Shown one piece after another: positions 20,039-42,350 of a stretch of DNA of 64,000 bases; the first letter of the stretch is position 1, and the number at the start of each line of letters is the position of its first letter. The notes under the pieces are model-generated. The model did no database searches and had not been told where the DNA came from. It saw nothing but the letters and a program-made list of their open reading frames with translations. The position numbers were made by a program, and so were the translations under genes. Source of the stretch: Trichuris trichiura (Eukaryota; Nematoda; Enoplea; Trichinellida; Trichuridae). Location: contig JBAJFE010000001.1 of assembly GCA_037903355.1 (NCBI GenBank), positions 682,001 through 746,000 of the forward strand, given 5' to 3'.

Positions 20039-20046
20039 TTATTTTC
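20039..20046. repeat. Target-site duplication of Merlin, right copy
   Basis: TTATTTTC, identical to 17537-17544. Confidence 0.9.
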
Positions 20047-22434
20047 TTGGGCCATTCATTGTCAGCCACAGGTATCCGTCCTGATCCGAAGTTAACTGAA
20101 AGAATTCGTAACTATCCTGTGCCGACATGTTCGCATGAGTTGCTCAGTTTTCTTGGGTTAGCGTCATATTACCGACGGTTCATACGCCATTTTGCACGCA
20201 TTGCGGCTCCCCTGTATCGGCTTACCCAGAAAGGCGTACAGTTTGTCTGGTCAGAGGAAGCCTCGAACGCTTTCCGTTGTTTGCGGGATAAACTGACGTC
20301 TGATTCAGTCCTACGCTTCCCTGACTTCACAAAGCCTTTTATTCTTGACACAGATGCCAGCAGCACTGCCATTGGGGCTGTCCTGTCCCAAGTGGACGAA
20401 GACGGTCAGGAACGTCCTGTGGCGTTCGCTAGCCGTACTCTATCCCGCAGTGAGCAAAAATATTGCGTTACGAGACGAAAAATGCTGGTTGTCGTGACAT
20501 TTATCCAACATTTCATGCCGTACCTGCAGGATGAGTTCGTCCTGCGAACTGACCACGGTTCATTGCAGTGGCTTCAGTCTTTCAAGGATGCGGATGGACA
20601 GTGGGCTCGATGGCAGCATAAACTGCAACGTTTCCTCTTTAAGGTCATACACCGTTCCGGAAAGCGACATGGCAATGCAGACAGTCTGTCCCGCACGCTA
20701 TGCAGGCAGTGTGGTCGCGAGGACGAAGGATTGTTGAATGAGAAACAACCAAACTCCTGTGGGATCAACAGTATACAGTTCACCGACGAAGACAGCGCAA
20801 AAGAACAGCAGCAAAACGATCCAGACATTGCTCCTTTGCTAGTGGCAAAACAGTCAAATAATTTAGCATTGCTATCAGAGCAACGAACTAAAGCACTCTC
20901 GATGCTGATCGCTAACTGGGATCGACTGCGTATTCGCAATGGTATCTTATGGCGCGAACGGTATGAAACTGACGGATCGTCCCGTCTGCGGTTCGTTGTC
21001 CCAAAACAAATAGTCAACCAATTGCTGCACCTATGCCATAGTGCGCCCACAGCTGGCCATCTGGGACAGGAGAAAATGCTGTGGCGCGTGCGAGAAAGAT
21101 TTTACTGGTCAGGATACAGGTCGGACGTGAAACGCTATATTCGAACATGCTGGGAATGCAATACGCGAGGTAGCCTTTTACATAAGGGACGCGCATTGTT
21201 ACAGCCTCAGGTAGCTACTTACACGTGACAGAGATTTGTCGTAGATATTTCAGGACCGCTCCCAACAACCTCCAGCGGGAACCGGTACATTCTTATTGTC
21301 ATGGACGCGTTCTCCAAGTTTGCGGAGGCTATTCCTATTCCAAATCAGGAGACTACAACGGTCGCAGGAGTCCTGGTGCGGGATGTTTTCTGTAGGTATG
21401 GCGTCCCGGAGGTACTCCATACCGATCAGGGATCCTAATTCGAATCCCAATTGTTCCAAAATGTGTGCCAGGAGTTAGGTATTAAGAAGACTCGGACAAC
21501 ACCGTACCACCCATCGGGAAATGAGCAAGCGGAACGAATGAATCACACGATTTGTGATATGCTTGCGAAGAGTATCATCACGGGAGAAAGAAATTGGGAC
21601 AGGGTTCTCCCGAAAGTCATGATGGCCTATCGTGCGACTCCCCATAGTTCCATGGGTCAATCACCTTATCGCATGATGTTAGAGCGTCAGTGTCGGTTGC
21701 CAGAAGATAGTATAGACCGCGATTCGACGCCAACGAGAGCGCCAAAACGTTACATCGAACAATTGATCTGAGCTCTGGACGAAGTGAATGGCAAAGTACG
21801 AGGCAGAATCACCAAAGAAGCCGCCCGGCAAAAGCGGTATTATGATCGTGGTGCGAACCCACAACAGTTCAAAGTTGGCGACCTTGTCTTCTTGTTTCTA
21901 CCCCGCGTCTTGCAAGGACGAAACAAAAAGTTCCGAAAGTCATGGGTCGGTCCATACGTTATAATCAGTCAACTATCACCCGTAACCTATCGCATCCACC
22001 GTTGCAGTTACAGAAGGGATGTCCAAGTCGTCCACGCGGATCGTCTGAAGTCCTGCCCCGGCGACATTCGCTTCCAAGAGGAGAAGTTACGAAGCCCGCT
22101 AACCGATCAGAGAACTCGGCGTGCCCGTCGAGATCATGGGCCGCTGCAAGGAATAGGCCCCAGCCATCAGCACAACGCATATCAGCCACCTCGAATGATT
22201 TTAGTGGATTATCAAAACGATTCCGGAAGTTTGGACGAACGGCAACAGCTCTCTCCCTCTACGTCACAACTGCCGGCGCCTGAGCGCCCAAAGCGATCTT
22301 CACGTATGCCAGGCCGTTTTCGCGATTTTGTACTCTTCCCAGTGCGCGTATTCCGCAAGTCACGTGGACGTGACCTCTCTTGGACGGACGGTAATGTAAC
22401 GGACGTCGCCAGGCCAGACATAGACAGAACCTGA
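20047..22434 (+). pseudogene. pol, second part: RNase H, integrase, C-terminal tail
   Basis: The frame resumes with FLGHSLSATGI and the connection segment LGLASYYRRFIRHFARIAAP. RNase H has ILDTDASSTAIGAVLSQ and LRTDHGSLQW, but the usual Glu of the T-R-R-E-M-L motif is Lys (TRRKML). The integrase finger has GHLGQEKM and CWECN; the core has VDISGPL, LHTDQGS and NEQAERMN. A tail domain (VGDLVFLFLP, KSWVGPYVI) and the end in the 3' LTR follow. Stops at 21226-21228 (TGA), 21436-21438 (TAA) and 21769-21771 (TGA) interrupt the frame. Non-functional as it stands. Confidence 0.9.
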
Positions 22435-22539
22435 AGATCACATAGAAGGGGTTTGTGTTGTGTAAGTTGGCGAGTGGGGTTGCGTGACTGCTTGTTGAGT
22501 CGCATACATTAAACTGTTAACGAGCGAGCGAGTGTTACA
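22395..22539 (+). repeat. 3' LTR of the Ty3/gypsy element (145 bp)
   Basis: Begins TGTAACGGACG and ends GTGTTACA, with a 6-bp inverted repeat at its tips. It is followed by GTAA, matching the bases before the 5' LTR. Confidence 0.85.
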
Positions 22540-22594
22540 GTAATAATGTTGTTATTAGCATCATCAGCATCAGTATTATAATTATTACTTATTC

Positions 22595-22883
22595 TATTAT
22601 TTTTGATGTCGCTGTGGCCGTCACTAGCGGGGTTTAAGTGTCGTCTGCATTCAGCGATGATGCGTTTAGCCAGTGAGTGTGTGTACCCGTTATCTATGAA
22701 CGGTTAATTCAGAGGTTTGAGGTTTGACTGCCGTCTGCATTTGGCGATGATGCGTTTAACCAGTGGGTGTGATACCCGTTATCTGTGAACGGGCTACTTA
22801 CAGATAACGTTTTAACCCATCATCGCCGAATGCAGACGGCACTCAAACCCCGCTAGTGACGGCCACAGTAACATCAGAAATAA
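22595..22883. repeat. Inverted repeat with an internal partial duplication
   Basis: The left arm (about 22595-22665, with TGGCCGTCACTAGCGGGGTTT) is the reverse complement of the right arm (about 22817-22883). Between them, GATGATGCGTTTA and TACCCGTTATCT are repeated in direct order. It adjoins a hammerhead-like core at 22952 and is probably part of the same PLE-derived material. Confidence 0.7.
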
Positions 22884-22951
22884 TAAAATTAGTAATAATA
22901 ATAATAATACTGATGATGTTAATAAAAACAATATTACTATTAGTAAGACTG

Positions 22952-22980
22952 CTGACGACGGAACACGAGCAGTTCCGAAA
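22952..22980 (+). ncRNA. Hammerhead-ribozyme-like core
   Basis: CTGACGA, stem CGGAAC, loop ACGAGCA, stem GTTCCG, then AAA. The stem pairs perfectly but differs in sequence from the CGGGTC/GACCCG family. CGTACG follows GAAA and could form a minimal stem III. Confidence 0.55.
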
Positions 22981-23283
22981 CGTACGGTATACAAATTGTT
23001 CTGTATTTTCTCTTACAATTTGCTCATCCATCCGTTGGTAGGGCACTTTGAAGTTTATTTACAAATACATCCAACAGGCCAAACCCGTGAATCTGAAGAT
23101 CTACTATGAAATTAGTAAGACTAATACTAATAACAGTGATAATACTGGAACCACGAATGGTCCACCCATTTTGTTTCTCCCTGTGTACAGCGGCATCGAG
23201 GAGCGAATCCTTTGATTAAGCAGTTCGCTTAATTTTACGGTTCAGTTTACGACATCAAACAGTTTATGTTCAATGGTGAGGAG

Positions 23284-23730
23284 CAATAAGATCGCAGTTC
23301 TCTTCGACAGGAGACTTGGCGTCGTCTATGGGATCCGATGCGGTTGCAACGCCTCCTACATAGGAAAGACGGGCAACATTTTACTTGACAGGTTTGGCAC
23401 GCACATCTTCATCATCGGCTGATACAAAGAGGCGGCACGAAGACTCAATCAACCGGACTGGCATCGGCATATAAGCCGCAGCTAGGTCGACCACAGAAGA
23501 AACAACCGGAGAAGATCAAGGCCTCAGCAGTCGTCGAGCATTCTTCTCAGTGCTCGCTCGACCTACAACAGCAGATTACCTATCGCGAGAGCCATTTACA
23601 TCTATGTCGGGTTATGGAGGCCCTTCACATCCGCTATAACCACACTATCAAGCGTGACAAAGGCGTAGAAGGAAGCACGGCATGGGACGCACTCATTAGT
23701 AAAACCAAGTGCTGCACCCTGCCACGCTGA
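23284..23730 (+). pseudogene. GIY-YIG endonuclease remnant of a Penelope-like element
   Basis: The frame reads GVVYGIRCGCNASYIGKTGN and then LLDRF, the hallmark start of the GIY-YIG nuclease that follows the reverse transcriptase in PLEs. A TGA at about 23421 and later stops break it; downstream fragments (QQSSSILLSARS, IRYNHTIKRDKG) match the usual domain end in different frames. The intact relatives lie at 53.7-54.9 kb. Confidence 0.7.
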
Positions 23731-23796
23731 CCTCTACCTTTTTTGCGGACTCTTACATAGTACCCATTCGGAGAATATACCTTCTCCTCTATCTCA

Positions 23797-23824
23797 CTGA
23801 CGACGGAACTAGAGCGTTTCGAAA
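23797..23824 (+). ncRNA. Hammerhead-ribozyme-like core
   Basis: CTGACGA, stem CGGAAC, loop TAGAGC, stem GTTTCG (one G-U pair), then AAA. Nearly the same as the core at 50954. Confidence 0.5.
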
Positions 23825-23940
23825 GCTCTGAAATAAACTTGAGTGCATTGTTTTTGAACCTTTTCCTAGTAATTGCTCATCCGTCCGTTGGTAGAGCAGG
23901 TGTTTCGTTTAATTACAGATACGAGCACTGACAAAAAACA

Positions 23941-25527
23941 GGATAAGAAGGACTAACCTAATCTCAGAGCATAACAATTGAAGTGATTTCTCATTACACC
24001 ATTGCTTGATTTATGAACGCAGCAACTTCAGTTTGAAGTACATGTATAAGAATATATTTAAGAATGCTAACCTTATTATGGTTTTTTATGCTTTGAATGC
24101 ATAGCATTTAGTATAGGTAGGTAAATTTTTGTGGTAGATTTTATTTTTATGGAGGCAACCCGTTTTTGACCACTACTTAGCCATTTTTTAAGCAGCATTT
24201 GTTCCATAGCCTTCAGGTACAGGCTTATTCCGCATTAGCGGTGAAAAGTTACCGTAACAAAAAATAACTTTTTGGCGCTGACGATGCTTGTGCACGAAAG
24301 CTACGGAACCCTAGTGTTCTTGCTTCTGCACAAGCGAAAGCTATGGAATAAATATTGTTTAAAAAACTGGCTAAGTATTGCTCAAAAACGGGTTCGTTCC
24401 GTAAATATGAAATCTATGATGAGGTTTTCTTAATCTACAGCAAATACAATCCATATAACCGCAAAACAAGACTAATAATAAAGCTGAAAGTTCTTCAAGG
24501 TTTTGACGGAATTTCCTGCATCCCTACAGTCTGCCTTGCGCAAAATTATTAATAATCTCTTCTTAAGAAATGCTGCCTCAGTTGCGTTGTCAGATAACTT
24601 TGTATTGCGCAAATCTGGATCATGATAAGTAGACATTTTTAAGCCTTGAAATGACTTCATTCAGCTCGTAAGGTGAAAGGAATAGTTCAGGTTACCATTT
24701 AACATGCTGGTCAAACGACACCCTATTGAAAGCTTTGTAAGTTTGGATTTTCAGTGCCTGATTTTAGCTTTTGTCATCAATTTTTCAAACAAATGTTAGT
24801 AATATGTTATTCCCAGTACGAATTATGTACACATCAACAGTTTATTAATCACTTTAATAGAATTGATTCTGTTATTAACAGTAGACTGATCTTGTCTGAC
24901 TGCTTTGTGACAGTCTGTCGAAGCATTGTCTTTCTCGACCACTGGTAGCCATTGACAAAATACTGAACTTTTACGCTGGTAACTTTCAGGATTTCTCATA
25001 TTCGATTTTCAGCGGACTGCTTCGAATTTGGCATGGCCATCTAGTTTGCAGCCTAAAGGGCATTTGCTATTAATTCTTCCAGACTCTCAATAGACTAAAT
25101 ACGTTTACTAATCTAGATGATAATTTGTGATTTGATCTTTTATGAAGATTTAACAACGTGCCATCAAGCAGTTTCATACATGCAGTCTTACATCCCATTA
25201 AAGCGCTGTATAATCAACCAGTATTGTTTCATCCTCAAAGAATGTCTTTGTCCATTAATAGCAAGCAGTGTAGCGTAATTATTAATATAATCAAAGTAAC
25301 ATATAGCTTTTTTGCTACAGGAGCATATGTTTTAATGTTTCAATCGTTTCTTCTCACAGAATTCGTTCTGCTAAAATACGAAACTTTTAGTGAGATTCCG
25401 TAGCTTCCGGGACGCGCACGGCCTGGAAGCTACGGAATGTCACTAAAAGTTTTGTATTTTAATGGGACGAATTCGGTAAGAAGAAACAATTGAAACATGA
25501 AAAATTAAAGTAACAGATGAAAAAAGA
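23941..25527. other. AT-rich intergenic stretch
   Basis: Downstream of the LIM gene stop. Only short open frames occur and none is recognised. The one structure is the inverted repeat at 25332-25502. Confidence 0.5.
25332..25502. repeat. Imperfect palindrome just downstream of the LIM gene
   Basis: Left arm (AATGTTTCAATCG, AAAATACGAAACTTTTAGTGA, TTCCGTAGCTTCC) and right arm (GGAAGCTACGGAA, TCACTAAAAGTTTTGTATTTT, AACAATTGAAACAT) are reverse complements around a short GC-rich centre near 25418. It ends 25 bases from the LIM gene stop codon, so it may lie in its 3' UTR. CGAAAGCTACGGAA also occurs near 24297, suggesting a family. Confidence 0.7.
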
Positions 25528-37229
<11,702 letters not shown>

Positions 37230-40200
37230 TTCAAGGAATAAATGAAGCTTAAAAATGACACTGAAAGGCAGAAAACGTATTGCTCCAATACAAAAGAGCA
37301 GTGGCAATTTAAGGAAGGAGCTGGACGAAAGCAGAAATGCATGCCAGCAAAGTATTACGCATCCTTGTCTTTTGGTATGGAAGACAGAACAGTAACAATT
37401 TTTAAGAGCTTGTCAAAAAGCATCAATAAAAAAATTCCAACCAATGGTGACGGCTTAGAACTTTAAGCACGCGCTCAGCCGCCTTCTTGAAAAAATGGAG
37501 AACGTTTGAATATGCCTTCGTCTACCAACAAGCAATCCGCCAAGAGTTTATACCACCGGCCGACGTCGTGACAAACACTTGTCCAACGAAGAGCCGCGTC
37601 AAAAGCAATGTTTAAACACAGTGACTCAGCTTTTCAAATGTTGCTCTTCAAGCGGAACTCCTTAACATAACTAGCGCTGCATCAGGTATCAGGTACTGTG
37701 GAACGACATGCCAGTACGGTTTATACTATGCTACATTATATTCAAAGGTAGGAATTCTAAATGTTTACGCACAGCAGGATGAAGCTCTCGACAGAACTAA
37801 CGGAACAGCTGGGAAACGTAGAGCCTACGGAGCAGCTAGACTCAATTTAACTTGCAATACTGTGTAACTTTTCGCATTCGAGTAAAAAGCAACACGTGCG
37901 ATCAATGCTCAGAGTACGTTAACTACAATGACAACATTCAGGAAGCCACTGCAGACGTTTAGCAAAGTTCCACCGTTGTTAAACGATGACAATTGCTGCC
38001 AACAACCCTGGCTGACGAAACACATGCCAACAGTTGGGGTTTTGCCAAGTTGCAATAGGCAATATAGATGGCACGCTCCCTCAAAGAAAAGTGACTTCTA
38101 GACGTCTGTAGCGCTTCGTTAGTGCGGTGAACATGTGGTTCTTCTGAGATGAAATGCGGAAATTTTTCCGATTGCATAAGGGTCTCCTTGGAAAGTGCAG
38201 AAACAAACAAATGTTCATTGATCATCGAAGACGCAATAAGCCTGTTCGCGGAATCACTCACTGATGATGCCTGTTTGATGATGAAATGCTAAGCTATGCA
38301 AGCGAAGGACGCTGACCGATTAGTGTACTGATGAAAAGCAGTTTCAAAACTTGTACGTTGTACATCTTTCAGAAAATTCTACAGAGAGGTTCGTATTTTT
38401 ACAAACGCACAATTTATCTCTGCTGCTATCAAACTCTAAAAAGTCATGCAAAGCAGGATGATCCTATGGCGTGAAAACAACAACTGCCGACCTGATGGAA
38501 GAAGTCATGAATTGGAAGGTTCGCAGCCAATATTGGCAAACAGCGCGTAGCTAGCAGAAGCTGGCACAGCGTCAACGATAGCCATTTTCACGAGTAGTCC
38601 TACTTCTCCCATATCAACGGACCTTTCTGAGTTGAGAATAGTACAAACAAAGTAAAATGAATGATAAATATCAAACACTCAAGCCATTGATGATGAAAAT
38701 GGTTCAACAGGCATTGACTGAGACCACTGCAATTTCCAGGGAATAATTGCTGTACAACATGAAGACTGCTCAGTTGACCAAGTCCATTCATACCAGTACT
38801 TCGCAACACATTTGTCTGATCTGCTTAGTTAGAAAGCTAACGCAAAGGTATTCCCACCTCGCACAGGAAATTGGAAGCAGTCTTGGAATACTGGAACAGA
38901 ATATTAATGCTGATTGAGTATCCCTAAAAATCGCGTTTCTCCAAAGAAAAAAGTGCAATAGTTGTGTTCAAGCCGTTAACGCATGCAAGAAAGCCTTTTT
39001 TGAGCCGTAAGAACTGTATCTTTTAATCTTTCAGACAAGTTCGATTTTATTACGCATTGCATTGCCAGAAGTCGAATCTTGAGGAAGGAATAATTTCGTC
39101 ACGATAACTCAGCCTGATGCTGAAACTCCATATGTATTCTTCAGCGTGGATAGAGAACGTGCAAAATCAGTGTTGTGTGTCAAAGTCGGTCATAAAGATA
39201 AACCACTGCAAGAACTGCTAAGACATAAAACCTGCTTCTCCATCAGAATGACCGTGGCATGCATTGATCTGTTCCCTTGTTTGTAGCGATTAAATTACTG
39301 TTCGCGTCTAGTTTCCAATTGCAGACAGCCACAGAAATCTGCTGAAGTCTGACGGAATTGTTACATGCTACAACTAATGGTACACGGTTCATAATAAAAT
39401 TTCTGCTGCGTGCGCCGGAATGCCAGAAAGTTGTTGCGTTTTTTCCTAGAGATAGTCTATTTTTACATGGCTTGAGATGCAAATGGTTTACATTCATTTT
39501 TAGTACCGCTGAGGACAGGTCACGCGCGGCCCGAAAGCTACAGCCTACTATTGAAACTTTTTGCTTTTCAGCGGGACAAGCTCCTTACAAACAACCCAAA
39601 CATGAAGACCTATGGCCCCGTACCAAAAAGTGAGATAGTCCATTGGCGCAAATAAAAAAATCGTGACTAGCGAAACAAATGCTTTAAACGTTCTTTTATT
39701 TTTTGATGCATCCAATTCGAACCTTCCAGTAATGAGCATTATTCGAAAGGGCTAAGGATTGCTACCTGATGCATTATACGTAAGCGGGAAAGTGACTCAT
39801 TAGTTAAAACACTCACTGCGCTGCATTACTAAACAAAGTTCTGAACAAACAAACAGTTCAAAGTCATGCAGGTTTGATCTATTCAGTTTGGTGTAGCTTT
39901 AGAAAATGGTCGTTCATTTCATCAGGAAAACAGACCAAAAATTGATCTCCAAGGGGATTCTCAGGGGCCACTGAAGGCCTATTCAAAAAAGAGTTCTATT
40001 CCTTACGAACTGATTTCATAACCGCTCGTTGAATCAGACTTAGGAAACGTCAGAGCAGGAAAATAACAATGTAGATGTCTTGCGAATACCATAATAATTA
40101 TTCCATAGCACATGAAATGCATTACATTCATCACATTGCCATCCTTTTCTAAGCAAGAAGAGCAGTTGCTAACCTCTCGAATTCTTAACGCCTCTGACAG

Positions 40201-40271
40201 CCATATTCGTAACTCCCAGCTCACAATTTCCATCTGCAATGCCTACGCCAATCAGACAAGAGTTTCGAAGT
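37230..40271. other. Intergenic stretch, no gene recognised
   Basis: Upstream of the LIM gene start. Short open frames on both strands, none recognisable. The last coding exon of INTS1 (about 40 residues in animal homologues) must lie between here and 43436, but I could not place it. Confidence 0.45.
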
Positions 40272-40649
40272 TCATTCATGTATCAGCCATGAACGAGACA
40301 GTTTGAGTATGAATGCCGGGCTACAGGTGATCACTTTTCTCGTCGATGCTGACAGCCTTAAACCGCCTTTGTCGGCAAAAATCATAGCAGCCTCTTCAGA
40401 ATAAGAGACAGCATCACCAACCTGATTAGCCTGGATATCCAGGCAACGCTTAACTTCTTCTGCCGTTGTTACGCATATGTTTATGCCCTGCTTTTTGTGA
40501 TCTTCAGCCGACTCACGCGGCTTCGTTAGATATAGTACGGCAGCGATGGCAACCAAGGGAGGAAGTATTAAGATAAATATTGCTCGTTTACGAAGTAGGG
40601 CAAAAACGGAGGAGACACTATCAATAAAATGAACCCCTGGGATGCTCAC
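40272..40649 (-). CDS. Unrecognised ORF with a membrane segment
   Basis: 125 codons. A hydrophobic segment, AIFILILPPLVAIAAVLYL (residues about 28-46), follows a short basic stretch, suggesting a signal anchor. After it comes a Cys pair, ICVTTAEEVKRCLDIQ. That spacing faintly recalls the start of transferrin lobes, but nothing else supports this. A plausible donor (CAG then GTTGGT) after residue 80 suggests it could be the first exon of a spliced gene. I could not find a continuation. Confidence 0.35.
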   Translation of the reverse strand: MSIPGVHFIDSVSSVFALLRKRAIFILILPPLVAIAAVLYLTKPRESAEDHKKQGINICVTTAEEVKRCLDIQANQVGDAVSYSEEAAMIFADKGGLRLSASTRKVITCSPAFILKLSRSWLIHE

Positions 40650-41488
40650 ATTGAACGTGCTTATACGTCGCTCAGCGATTAAAGTTAAGTTAAATCTCTG
40701 TAAACCTACTTATCTTTTGCAAAGTATCTCCTCGTTTTTTATACGAAACCTGGCAATGAAAGTTCAGGTATACTAGACAACTCTTACGTCAGCACTCGTC
40801 TACGTAACCATTTTTTGAATAAAGCACAGTTGCTTTACTCCAATTAAAAATGCTATACGCTAAAACAATGGCTAAACTGCCACATTCATAAACCTTCCAA
40901 GGAAGCATTGAGATGCCTTTTTGAAAACATAGTATGCCGGAACGCTAATTTTCTGTTATGTAGAAAAGGCTTGCTAAGAAAAAAAAGACTTCAATTCGCA
41001 TGTGACCTATCGTCAACCCATATGGAATTACCCTAACAAAGGTTCAAGCTCGAAAATTTGCCTTTTTATGGCATATTTCACACTGCTACAGAACATTGCG
41101 GACAACTCTTACCTACATGACAAACAGAATATTGTGGAACAGACAAAACATTGCGGACAACACTTATGTACATGATTTGCAAACCTTTAACTGCTCTCAC
41201 ATCCTACACCGCGTTAACCAAGCAAGAGAAAATTACAGTAACATGCTCGAAAATTGTTTCATAGTTGGTCTTGTGGTTCACGGGTTTGGCCTGTTTGATG
41301 TATCTGTAAGTAAACTTCAAAATGCCCTACAAACGAATTGATGAGCAATTGCTCATCCATTCGTTCACCGATTAAAAAACAGAGAAACCTCGTACGAAGA
41401 AGGAAAAATGAACAATGATTTATTCCATAATGAAAAACTTTATTACGGATCGGTTCCCGTTTATGTATATAAAAAGATACTTCGGAGC

Positions 41489-41516
41489 TTTCAGGTCATT
41501 CGAGACCCGTCATCAG
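41489..41516 (-). ncRNA. Hammerhead-ribozyme-like core
   Basis: Minus strand: CTGATGA, CGGGTC, loop TCGAAT, GACCTG (one G-U), AAA. Left arm of the palindrome. Confidence 0.55.
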
Positions 41517-41566
41517 CGGTCTGAGGTTGTAAATACTTAGACTTAGATATTTACAACTTTAGACCG

Positions 41567-41594
41567 CTGATGACGGGTCTCGAATGACCCGAAA
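41567..41594 (+). ncRNA. Hammerhead-ribozyme-like core
   Basis: CTGATGA, CGGGTC, loop TCGAAT, GACCCG, AAA; fully paired stem. Right arm of the palindrome. Confidence 0.6.
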
Positions 41595-41940
41595 GCTCCG
41601 AAGTATCTTTTTATATACATAAACGGGAACCGATCCGTAATAAAGTTTTTTCATTATGAAAATATATGGTCCCGTACCAAGACACCACGTTTTCAATGAT
41701 TTATTCCTACTAAATACTAATATCGATAACAAAGATGTTACTCCACTTGCAGATGCACGACTCCAAGCACGTATCCATTGTAGCAAACCAACATAATGTT
41801 AATAATAATTGATTCCTACTAAATACTAGTATCAAAAGCAAAGACGTTACTCCACTTGACTAGATAACAATGATGCAGAAAAGACAGTTCAAAGGCACGT
41901 TAAGCTGTTTCTTTTACGGAATGCATGTCCCGTTGAAAAG

Positions 41941-42350
41941 TTTTTTAATTCTCCGGAGCTTTCGGGTCAATCGTGACCCGTCTTCAGCGGTAGTATATTG
42001 ATGTAATGAGTTGTGCGGGAATGACGTACAATCCGTTTTAACTGTTTAAAGGCGAGTGTTTTAAAGTCGACTTTTGGAGTTCTTCTCTGTCTGTCAGCTA
42101 GCTGTTTCTCCTGTTGTGTATATATGTTGTCATTATTCATGTAGTTAATTCATTTTTCAAAAATTTTTGTTCTTTGGTGTTTAATCCATTTTTGATCCGC
42201 TGGTTCTGTTTCTTCCATTTTCCATGTAGTTCATTTTTTTTTATAAAATTCTTCTCCATTGTTCTTTTACGTTTTATCCATTTCTGGTTTAGGCATTTAG
42301 AATCTATCACATTTGCTTCTCTAAACTGCCCATCTAACAATTGACGCAAA
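41941..42350 (-). mobile_element. PLE 3'-end remnant
   Basis: A ribozyme-like core on the minus strand (41960-41987) is followed to the right by a T-rich region whose minus-strand translation is Lys/Asn-rich. The same layout follows the core at 53370 in the longer PLE. No GIY-YIG or RT part remains. Confidence 0.5.
41960..41987 (-). ncRNA. Hammerhead-ribozyme-like core
   Basis: Minus strand: CTGAAGA, CGGGTC, loop ACGATT, GACCCG, AAA. A single copy, not part of a palindrome. Confidence 0.55.

Larger units (their letters stand above)
15705..22539 (+). mobile_element. Ty3/gypsy retrotransposon, degenerate, interrupted by Merlin
   Basis: Bounded by TGTAAC at 15705 and GTTACA ending at 22539, with a 4-bp GTAA duplication on both sides (15701-15704, 22540-22543). 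The 3' LTR is 145 bp. Only about the first 56 bases of the 5' LTR are kept; a GT repeat and the end of gag follow, so the rest of the LTR, the primer-binding site and most of gag are deleted. Protease, reverse transcriptase, RNase H, integrase and a tail domain follow in Ty3/gypsy order. Four in-frame stops and the Merlin insertion (17545-20038) make it defective. Confidence 0.9.
22884..23940 (+). mobile_element. Penelope-like element remnant
   Basis: Contains two hammerhead-like cores (22952 and 23797), the recurrent PLE-terminus phrase GCTCATCCATCCGTTGGTAG (23024 and 23877), and between them a decayed GIY-YIG endonuclease. Reverse transcriptase is missing, so this is a short 5'-truncated copy, a common state for these elements. 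Confidence 0.65.
41426..41658. repeat. PLE-terminus palindrome with two head-to-head ribozyme-like cores
   Basis: The left arm from CATAATGAAAAACTTTATTACGG through GGTTCCCGTTTATGTATAT and the ribozyme-like core is mirrored by the right arm, ending CATTATG. About 25 unpaired bases separate them near 41545. The same terminal sequence ends both PLE copies at 53.3-55.3 kb. Confidence 0.85.

Noticed and set aside
24275..24300. CTGACGATGCTTGTGCACGAAAGC as another hammerhead core
   Set aside because: CUGANGA and GAAA are present, but the base next to each cannot pair (T against C) and the stem is only three pairs; probably chance or very decayed.
40272..40649. Transferrin-like domain
   Set aside because: Only the spacing of two cysteines after a hydrophobic start is suggestive; no iron ligands or further motifs follow.
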